Made by a program: the position numbers and the translations under genes. Below are positions 55,423-64,000 of a stretch of 64,000 bases of DNA, piece after piece (position 1 is the first letter of the stretch; each line of letters opens with the position of its first letter). Below the pieces are notes generated by a model. That model did no database searches. It was not told where the DNA came from and saw nothing but the letters and a program-made list of their open reading frames with translations. The stretch is from Astragalus membranaceus (lineage: Eukaryota; Streptophyta; Magnoliopsida; Fabales; Fabaceae): positions 70,046,666 to 70,110,665 of the forward strand of contig CM076846.1 of NCBI GenBank assembly GCA_039519185.1, written 5' to 3'.

Positions 55423-56060
55423 GTTGGTATATGCAAAAGAACTCAGACTCTGAGCAATGTCTTCTCTTAACCCATACTTGAACCTATCAGTCTTCCACTT
55501 GTCATTGGGAGCATACCCGGCTAAACCGAAGAACTGATACAACTCTTCAAACTTTGTCGCGTACTGACCCACAGTTGAACGTCCTTGAGTGAGAGTTAAG
55601 AACTCATTCTCCTTATCAAACCTCATAGCTATCGGAAAGAACTGCTCCAAAAATACCTGCCTGAAATGTTCCCAAGTCTGGGGAGTACCCATGGTGACCT
55701 TCATGTTCCGAACATTAGACCACCAGTTGTGAGCCTCTCCCTTCAGCATGTGTGTTGCCAATCTCAGCTTGTCCTCTTCAGTAACTTGCATAGTCAGAAA
55801 AATATTCTCTATGTCATCCAACCAATGTTGGGCTTCCATGACATCTGGTCCTCCTTTGAACACAGACGGCTTCATCTTCAGAAATTCAGAATAAACCTGT
55901 CTTGGGGTTAACTTGTGGCTCGGGGACTTGTTGGGGCTGAGCTTGAGCATTTTGCTACAGTGCTACCATATCTTCCAGCATCTTCTGCTGCCTTTCCATC
56001 ATGTTCTGCATCCAAGCAGCATGTGGATCAATTGGTGGGGGTGTTCCTCGATCCTTCTGC
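55423..56060 (-). pseudogene. gag: Ty3/gypsy gag fragment (chromovirus/Tekay-like)
   Basis: The minus frame from 55950 has the gag core F-K-G-G-P-D-V-M-E-A-Q-H-W-L-D-D-I-E, A-H-N-W-W-S-N-V and F-L-E-Q-F-F-P, then G-Q-Y-A-T-K-F-E-E-L. Upstream (to about 56060) an M-M-E-R-Q-Q-K-M-L-E-D-M stretch lies in another frame and has a TAG. The lower end is abrupt: at 55422 gag stops and TGTAACAGCCC, an LTR-like start on the minus strand, begins. Confidence 0.75.
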
Positions 56061-56195
56061 CATAATTCTGCAAACGATACACCAAGTATTAAGTTGATCA
56101 GTCTCAATGTCTCTTAGTATCATAAGAAGCAAAATAGCAGAGTTACTCGAGGGACAAGACCACCCTATAACTATCTAAGCCCGACTAGGTCGAAC

Positions 56196-56208
56196 TGCTC
56201 TGATACCA
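56196..56208 (-). other. PBS (initiator Met type) of the gag-bearing element
   Basis: TGGTATCAGAGCAG on the minus strand, four bases from the LTR at 56212. Confidence 0.8.
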
Positions 56209-56211
56209 TAA

Positions 56212-58533
56212 TGTAACACCCCGATAAATTCTAACATGTTGAATTACCGAAATGCACTAAATGGCATGCATCAGAGTAACTTCCTGTTAATGAATATTGA
56301 ACACAACTAAAAATTTCGATAACACATATCAAATGGTTCTGTGAACCTCATTAACTTCCTGAAAATGCTTAGGTTTCACAACTTAAGACTTATACAATCC
56401 TGGTGTTCAATACTCAAAACATAAAGTAGCGGAAACGATTTTACAACTTATACAATGAAAGTCATACAATCGGTAACATAAACTAGAAAAGCACAAAGGC
56501 CTTAACAGGAAATCCAATCTCCAATAACCCCATGAGTCGCACCGACTAACAGTGCTTCGTCGCCTTAGCTTTTCCCTGCTTCTCTGTAAAAACCACAAAA
56601 TATGAAGGGTGAGATAAACATTATCTCAGTGAGTGCTATCGAGACCCCTTACTAACTCTAGCGGTTCATTATTCTTTTACTTTATACTCATGGCCCCCCT
56701 AAGCGACACATGAAGCATATCTTGTAACGTGTAGCCCTACTAAGCAACTACTCGTTACATTAATTATTTTCTTTAACTTTTATACTCATGGCCCTCCTAA
56801 GCGACGCATGAAGCATATCATATTTTCATGAACTTAGCACAACACCTCAAAGTCCGCCTTAGCTAAGGTTGGGACGTCTCGGTGAACCCATCCCACTAAT
56901 CCAAGTGAGCAACATGAGAGCCTAGGTTCTGGGGCTCACGACTTCCCCTCCCCTAGTATGCTAATAAACTTGGAGGATCGTCATCCTCGATATACTCAAA
57001 GTATACCATCTACCTTTCCCCGAGGGAAGGTAACTTGCATTGTTTTTACATGGATTGACAGTGTATAATTCTATATAGACTTACAATCAAAGGAATTTAC
57101 TCGACCTGATAGAACCCTAGGTTCGTTATATAACATTCACACTCGCGTAACTATCGTTCGGTTCTTCAAACATTCTTGACTTTCAGAACAGGGAATTTTA
57201 TACTTTTAAACACACATATGAATAGGTCTTTTAATAAGCTTCAAAACGCAACTGAAAACACTTCAATCGGATTACCGGATCAAAAGTTATCGCGAAAACA
57301 AAATCGACAAGTTTTGCTGAAATTTACACTGCATCGCGACGCGAACAGGTTCCGTCGCGACGCGAAAAGTAACAGATACATTTTCACCACAAATTAACAC
57401 CTGGTCGCGACGCGATGGACACGGGTCGCAACGCGATGCCTATCTGATGGTTCAGAAAACAGGTTTTCGAAATGTGATTTTGTGCCGTTTCGCTTTCAAT
57501 CCGATACCGAGACTTTCTAGGATCTCCGAGACTTAAAAACAGACATAGCAAACAATAATTCCAGTCCAGCGAAGGCGATAAAACAATCAATCAATTCACA
57601 CAATAATTCTATCAATTCGATTGGGTATAAAATAACGGTTTCTCGATAAAACGGTTTTTAAGCTGCTTTCGCAAAGCGGATTTCACATGTATCAGTTCAG
57701 AAACTTAATGACTCAATATTAAAACGTCCCTAGCGAGTTATAGAACTCACCTAACGTGATGGTAATCACGCAACCAACGGATCAACGGAAGGACACGGTT
57801 GGAGTAACCTTACGAACAATCCCGAATCGAATCTACGCTACTCCAAACGCTCCAAAAACTGAACCCGATGAACTCTGTCCTTCAAGCTTTGCTCTAAGAC
57901 TTTCAATGGCCTAAAAGGTCGCTGGTATACTCCGATCCGGACACCTCCTGAACATCCAAGCTCTTTACAACTCAAAACTCTCCCTTTGGATTTGAAAGCT
58001 CTTTGGGTGAAGAATGGGGATTTTGGGTTGAGAAGACAATGGGGTTGCGATTTTGGTATCAGCTGAGAGAGGGTGGAAAGCTGATCATGGTGGTGGTGAG
58101 AAACAGGACATGCACTCAGGTTGGGCTTTCCCCCCTCCTCTCCTTTCTTTCGCGACTCCTCTCTCTCCTTTCACCCTAAAATGGTTCTGTTTTCTGGTTT
58201 CTGTTTGAATGAGGTGCTAGTTGTGTGTTTGTGTTCAGCTGGGGGGATAAGTCACTTAATGTTGGAAAAGACCCTTCTGCCCTCCTTCACTAACACTTCA
58301 TTTAATTCACTTTTAAACCAACAATTACACTTAAACTTCTATACTTAGTGTGTTAGATTAATCATATTTACACACCATCATTTATTTAATTCTGCATCTC
58401 ATAATCTAATAATTTATGCTAATTAGTCACTTCGTAATAACCTCTTGTGCTAAATATTCGATTTAGCCAATAATTCACCTTAACCTCCTTGCTAATTTAA
58501 ATAATTTAATTTAGCTAATTAGGGGATGTTACA
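56212..58533 (-). repeat. 5' LTR (2322 bp) of the gag-bearing element
   Basis: On the minus strand TGTAACATCCCC…GGGGTGTTACA, followed by the PBS. It is related to the LTRs at 58927 and 63758 (shared GATAA(A/T)TTCTAAC, AGTAGCGGAAACG, GAGACCCCTTACTAAC and GGTTCACCGAGA-type blocks). It holds four TCGCGACGCGA-type units (57334-57436). It interrupts another copy of the family at 58534. Confidence 0.85.
57334..57436 (-). repeat. TCGCGACGCGA array
   Basis: Starts at 57334, 57355, 57405 and, with one change (TCGCAACGCGA), 57426. Each has perfect 5-bp arms TCGCG/CGCGA around one A. Confidence 0.9.
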
Positions 58534-58926
58534 GAACACATACTAAAACTTCGATGAAATAACCATCAAACGCGCTTACATAACTTAACATAACATAATA
58601 AAACACTTGAACTTCGTTCCTTGCAACATCTCAGCCTAGTGTTCAATACCAAAATAGAAAGTAGCGGAAACGTGTAATTCGTAGCCCTCCTAAGCGACAT
58701 ACGAATGACACGCACATAACAATGATTCTTAGCATATCACTGGCGACTTTATTTGAAAGCACCGGCAAACCCATTCCCTGACCATTCTCTATCAGGGACA
58801 AACGATGACGGGGCCTAGGTTTTGGGGCTCATGACTTCCCCTCCCACTAGTACGCTAATCTGTGAAACAGGGTCGTCACCCTAACATGATGTATATAAAT
58901 ATATACCTTGACATGAACATAACAAT

Positions 58927-61229
58927 TGTAACATCCCCTATTTGTGCTATTTAATTATATTGGCATAATACTAATTATTAGTGATTTATTTAATTGATTG
59001 AAATTATTTAAATTGAAAATGACTTGTTTGATTTGTTAAGTATGGAATTGTATGTGATTGAGTATTTAATTAGGTTAAGTTAGGGTGATTAGGATTGAGA
59101 GGAGTCATATGGAGTAAAGTTAGTAAGTGAGGGGTAAATTAGTCATTGTACCCTATCCCTTTTTAAAACCCCCCAGCTGAGCCATATGCATAAACACTTC
59201 ATTTCCTCATTTTCTGAAAATCTGGAAAACAGAAGCAAGATAGAGAGCATAGAGAGGGAGAGGTCACGAAGGAGAGAAGAGGAAGAGGGAAGGCTCAATC
59301 TGAATGCATGTCCTGTTTCTCACCACCATCCTTCATCATTTCCCTTCCTCTTCCCATTGACACCACTTTTGCAAGCTGCAATCCATCCATCTCCAATTCA
59401 CCATTGATGAACCTCAATCTCAAAATGGAAGTGAAGAGTGTTGCATGTGAGGTTTGAGCTTCACACTCTGATCTAGAAACCATAGCAAGCATTAGGGAGA
59501 TCATTTGATAGCTAGATTCGAAGTGGGGAGAAGCTAGGTTCGATCAGCCCATCCTTGCAGCTTTGGAGCGATTCCGGAGAAAGTTCGTGAGTTGGTGTTG
59601 TGATCGAGTCCGAGGAGAGTTCGTGGTTCTCGAGAACGGTTGAATCATTGAAGTCTCGGCAAATAGGTGAGTTCTATACTCACTAGGGTTTGATTTTCGT
59701 GTGTATGTATTCTGAATCAAGTCACGCGTTTTATGAAAACCGATATTGAGCCATTTTATAAAAACATCGTCTGAATCGTTGAATTGTGAGATGTGTTGAG
59801 TTGATTATGAATGATTGTTATGATTGATGGTTGATTGTTGATTGGATGTGTGAGTTATGTGGTTGCCATGATTGTTTGAATATATGATTAAGTTCGGGAT
59901 GGATACGGGAACGATCGGAATGGATAAGAAAACACGAAAACTGACTTTTCTGAAATACTGGTAGCCATGCACGGATCGTGCGCCCCTGGGCACGGATCGT
60001 GCGTGGGGTTCTGCTACTCAAGGTGGATTTTATGAAAACGGAGCACGGATCGTGCGTCCCTTGCTGATGACCAATTTTAAACTATGTCCTAAGTCGTTCT
60101 GAATTGTCCTAGGTCCCTTCTAATTCATTCCCTAAGGTTTCCCAAGGATGGAAACATATTAATATTTTTAGATTAAGCATGATTGAAGTTGTTTAAAGTT
60201 CTAAATCTTGTTTACATATATTACGAGATTGATTATGATTAAGTATGCTATCATAATGTTGAGTATGGGCGATACATTATGACGCAGTTTATGTGACCGA
60301 TAATTATAAGTTAAGTTAACAACGTCAGTAATTCCGTGTGAGATCACCTAATGACAAGATCATGTTAAGTATAAGATTAGGTTAAGATTAAGACCATTGT
60401 TATACAAGCTCATTGTCATGTTCACAGATCATTGTTCACTGCTCATTGTTCAAGGTATATTAAAATATATACATCAAGTTAGGGTGACGACCCTATTTCA
60501 GTTTAGTGTGCTAGGGGAGGGGAAGTCATGAGCCCTATGAACCTAGGCCCCATGAGGTTTGCCCACTAGCGATTAGTGGATTGGGTTCACCGGGAGCTTA
60601 TTTTGCCAAGTGACCGGTGACATGCTAAAAATCATTGTTCATTGTTCAGGTGTTGCCTCTTGTAACTGCTTATGAGGGTTATGAGGACAACGTTTATGTT
60701 AGCCACATAGTCAAATATCAAGACTATGAATTATGAATCAGGAATAACGAATCAAGCATAATTGAACCGAGAGGGTTAGTAAGGGGTCTCGATAGAACTC
60801 ACTGAGACAAGTTGTCTCACCCAATCCATTGTTGTTGTTTTTCAGCTAAGCAGGGAAAGTTGAAGACCGTGAGGCACGACTATGGAGACGCTTGAGGAGC
60901 GGTCGCTATCTTTAATTCATTATGTCTTGTATTTCAGTTTCCTTTGTATTTCTGTATTTCTATTCAGTACCTTAAGACTATTCGATTGTACGACTTATGT
61001 CTTTCAAGTTGTAAATCGCTTCCGCACACTTTCTATTTTGGTACTGAACACTAGTTGAGCGGTGTAAGAACGCTTTATGTATTTTTCATGTTAAGTTATG
61101 TAACGCGCTTGATGGTTTTTAGCGTCAAGTATTAGTATGTGTTCAGTATGTAAAACAGGAGGTACTCTGATGTATTCCAGTCGTGCATTTCGGTAGTTTC
61201 TACAAGTTAGAAATTATCGGGGTGTTACA
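58927..61229 (+). mobile_element. Solo LTR (2303 bp), plus orientation
   Basis: TGTAACATCCCC…CGGGGTGTTACA, TSD ACAAT at 58922-58926 and 61230-61234, no PBS or interior. TTTTTAAAACC near 59158 (about 232 bp in) is a TATA candidate, followed by a leader-like region and GTGAGTTC near 59667. It carries three GCACGGATCGTGC units. Confidence 0.93.
59969..60055 (+). repeat. GCACGGATCGTGC array
   Basis: Exact copies at 59969, 59990 and 60043. Each has 5-bp arms GCACG/CGTGC around GAT. Confidence 0.92.
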
Positions 61230-61665
61230 ACAATGATACAAACATGACATGACATAACTTGATCTTATCTTTAATCTTAGGGACATTTAGTCCATCTTAT
61301 CCTTTCATGACGTGATCTCACTCGTGATTACTAAGTTCATTAACTTGACTTATAGACATTTACAATTCGATCCACACATTATCATTCCAATCACAATCCA
61401 TGTACCCGCCTTGGGCCGTCTCATAAACAATCAACATGATCATGGCATGAACTTACCTTAATCACAATCAACATAATCATGGCATGAACTTACTTTAATC
61501 ACAATCAACATAATCATGGCAATCACAATCAACATCATAGCATAAGACGTACTTCGATCATACCTACGTGTTTTCCCGGATTACAGTTTGTTTATCAATA
61601 CATGGGGTTGGGGAAGGAATTGGGAAAGGATTGAAGTCAAAAGGAGTAATCCTGGAAACAGCAGA

Positions 61666-61777
61666 AAACACGATTCCCAGTGTTTTAAAACACTGGCCGT
61701 GTTTCTGCATTTTGAAAATTTTGCGCAGAAACAGCCTAAAACACGGCCAGCCGTGTAATAAAACATGCCCATGTTTT
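61666..61777 (-). repeat. Cluster of four AAACAC…GTGTTT hairpins
   Basis: Hairpins at 61666-61685 (AAACAC/GTGTTT), about 61688-61704 (AAACAC-TGGCC-GTGTTT), 61741-61756 (ACACGGC-CA-GCCGTGT) and 61760-61777 (AAAACATG-CC-CATGTTTT). A 14-bp perfect palindrome GTGTTTTAAAACAC lies at 61680-61693. Confidence 0.88.
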
Positions 61778-63079
61778 CTACAAACTGCCAAAATCCTGCA
61801 CTACGAAAACAATGTTTTTAAATTCGTTTCTTCGCATATCTTGTCTACTCCTTCGATTCCAATGCCTATCACACTTAATTCCTAACTCAACAACACTTAC
61901 TACTAGCAAAATTGATCATTTAAAACATCCAAACAATCACATAATCACACATTCAATCAACCATGCCAATCATCATTAAAAGCGTAATTTTCATAAAAGC
62001 GGTTTTAACTCGATTCCTTTCGAAATGAGACGTGAAATGCCTTGACCCGAGACATGAAAACTCAGTAACAACATAACATCCCTAAGCGAGTATAGAACTC
62101 ATCGTAGTGTGATGAAAATCACAACATCAACCAATACGAAATCCAAGCTATGCTCAATCGAGCCAAAACTCTCCGAAACGCTCTCCAACTCGAACCCGAA
62201 CTACTCCAAATCTGAATTCCAGCAGCTAGAACCCTCTCCTTGCTACTCCAATCTACAATGCAGCCCCTAGATGACTCCATCCAGCTCCCAATCACAAGTC
62301 TTTAACTTTACAACCGAAATTGCCAAAAACCGATTTCCTCCTAGCTCCAAGCTTCCACAACTCGAGCTCCAAATGCCCAATCCTTTCAAAACAGAACCAG
62401 TCCCTATGTCTTCTTCCAAACAGCCTCTATTTCGAAATGTACCTCCTTTAATCTGCTCAGCAACAGTCCACTGAAATGCAAGGCTTCAAACCTCTCCTAG
62501 AGTTCTATTGGAACCACATGCAAGCTAGAAAACCCATTTTCTTCTCACTTGGAACTTGAGGTGCGAAAATGGTGAAATGAGGATGAGGAGGGTGTAGAGG
62601 ATGATGTTTGTATCAGTAGATGGAGGTTGAAAAACTGATTTGAATGGTGTAGGGGATTCTCACATGCATCAAAGTTGGGTGATGATCTCTCCTCTCTCAC
62701 TTTAGCACAAGCTCTTGCTCTCTCTCTCACCCAAGTTCTCTCTCAATTTTTGTTTTCAGCACTTTGAGTGTGTGTGTGTGTCATGTGAGAGTGTGGGAAG
62801 GTTGAATTGGCTCAGCTGAGGGTCATTTAACATAAGGAAAAGACCAATATACCCTTAGTTCTAATTCCCACTTAAAACCAACTTACTCATAACATTACTC
62901 AATAACACACATGCTTCACATAAAATCATTAACTAAATACATAGTCAATTTATTTATCTCATGCCAATCATCTCACATATAATTAATTATGCTAACTTAT
63001 TTAATTTAGCTAAACAATTATTTCATGACCTCTAGCTAATTTCTATTAACTAGCTTAGCTAAAAATTGGGGATTTTACA

Positions 63080-63757
63080 ATCACCCCAACTTGAAATATT
63101 TTGTCCTCAAAATCGTCCAAGTTACACAATGAACATTATCTTGAAGCTTCATCTACCTTCATTCCACTTCAGAAATTAAACCCTAACTTCTCTTCAGGAC
63201 ACTTAAAGGGATTCACCCCAACTTGGATTGACCATAGTCATTTCTATCCCCGTACATTAACTATCGAAGGAAATCATGATCGCATCAAAGAGTTTAGGAA
63301 AAGAAGCAAGGCACATGTTTAAAAGTGATTTTGCTCTTTAGTGCAATCCAGTTCCCGTTCGTACTTAATGTAACCTGAACTATCTATATGATCCTATGGT
63401 TGGATTCGTTTCAAGAAATAAACGGTCACCCACAGCTTCCTCGAACCATCACTGATGCCCATCTGTTGTTCCGGAACGTCATCTCTAGCCCCCTGCTTCT
63501 GCTGCGCGCTCTGATGAAACGAGATGGTTAGAAATCCTATGGTTTAGGGTTTCAGGCATTTTCGGGGCTGAGGCAACCAATAGTCATCATTCTCAGTAAC
63601 TCACATGAAACATTGAGCGGATCCTGACTCAACACTTCACATAATATACTGAAAGGTTCTGACGGTCAATCGTGTAAGTCCCTAACTGACTCGATCTAAT
63701 AACCTCTTGACCGTAAGGTCACTAAGCCCGACTAGGTCGAACTGCTTTGATACCAAA
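63080..63757 (-). other. Interior of the second non-autonomous element
   Basis: PBS at the high end, purine tract at the low end, no recognised protein. The short plus frame at 63101-63322 has no known motif. Confidence 0.7.
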
Positions 63758-64000
63758 TGTAACACCCCGATAATTTCTAACTTGTAGAAACACTGAAGCG
63801 CACTACTTGGCGTATATCAGAGTACTTCCTGTTTCGATCATTAAACACATACTAAAACTTCGATGAAATAACCATCAAACGCGCTTACATAACTTAACAT
63901 AACATAATAAAACACTTGAACTTCGTTCCTTGCAACATCTCAGCCTAGTGTTCAATACCAAAATAGAAAGTAGCGGAAGCGATTTACAACTTTAACAAGT
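63758..64000 (-). repeat. 5' LTR of the second non-autonomous element (partial)
   Basis: Reads TGTAACACCCCGATAATTTC on the plus strand and continues off the right edge. It is the same family as 56212 and 58927. Confidence 0.85.

Larger units (their letters stand above)
58534..63079 (-). repeat. 3' LTR of that element, with a solo LTR inside
   Basis: The low end (58534-58670) matches 63843-63977 almost base for base. After AGCGGAAACG about 300 bp expected from the family are missing. The high end is TGTAAAATCCCC on the minus strand at 63079. It contains a hairpin cluster at 61666-61777. A TATA-like GGTATATTGG lies near 62848. Confidence 0.8.
58534..64000 (-). mobile_element. Non-autonomous LTR element with a 678-bp interior, itself interrupted
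   Basis: Read on the minus strand: 5' LTR 63758 onwards (running off the right edge), PBS TTTGGTATCAAAGCAG (about 63739-63754), interior 63080-63757, purine tract AAGTTGGGGTGAT, and 3' LTR 63079 down to 58534. The 3' LTR contains the solo LTR 58927-61229 and lacks its last ~88 bp, which the element at 56212 displaced. No coding potential in the interior. Confidence 0.8.

Overview
The window is plant nuclear DNA made almost entirely of nested transposable elements. No confident host gene, rRNA, canonical tRNA or CRISPR array was found. The evidence for a eudicot is AT-rich sequence with Athila-, Tat/Retand-, copia-, hAT-, CACTA-, LINE- and SINE-type elements, GT-AG introns in the transposase genes, and 5' leaders spanning several hundred bases in the long LTRs. 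A legume is a guess from the look of the copia and LTR families.

Layout. 1-7130 (-): an Athila-like Ty3/gypsy element cut by the left edge, with 5' LTR, PBS, gag-pro broken by two amber codons and one homopolymer shift, and a pol frame open to the edge. 7183-11607 (+): a decayed L1-type LINE between perfect 16-bp target duplications. 12.4-13.6 kb (-): decayed exons of an unrecognised coiled-coil gene. 14.3-17.0 kb (+): a broken Ptta/En/Spm (Transposase_24-type) gene, then CACTA subterminal repeats interrupted by a second, nested CACTA. 19.8-25.3 kb: a 135-bp tandem repeat, then a pol-less Tat-type element whose interior is tandem repeats. 25761-53702: a Tat/Retand-type element (341-bp LTRs, TSD AGTTG) with broken gag-pol and an antisense Transposase_28-type ORF. 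Inside it are a solo LTR (30094-32665, TSD GATCG) and an Ac-like hAT (38114-52911, TSD ATTATTAG). The hAT in turn holds a very young non-autonomous LTR element (40746-45655, TSD CGACT) and a full-length copia element (46414-51515, TSD TTATC). 53.7-55.4 kb: an unknown ORF piece, a tRNA-derived SINE, a possible MAIN-LIKE fragment and a tRNA-like palindromic module. 55.4-64 kb: a stack of related 2.3-kb-LTR elements, with one gag fragment, one solo LTR and one element with a short coding-free interior.

The nest dates itself. Tat LTRs differ at about 18 of 341 positions, copia LTRs at 3 of 259, and the 2.3-kb LTR pair only in two homopolymers (all counted by eye). This agrees with the physical nesting order.

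The most unusual pattern is that five different ~2.3-2.6 kb LTRs each carry a private array of short repeats, four of the five self-complementary, starting about 0.85-1.3 kb into the LTR. The motifs are GGCGCC, TCGCGACGCGA, GCACGGATCGTGC, AAACAC..GTGTTT hairpins, and a 24-bp direct repeat. The Athila element shows a parallel behaviour: GTGCAGAAGCAC units recur in its LTR and in frame between its protein domains. One of the LTR families also keeps a perfect E2F consensus site.
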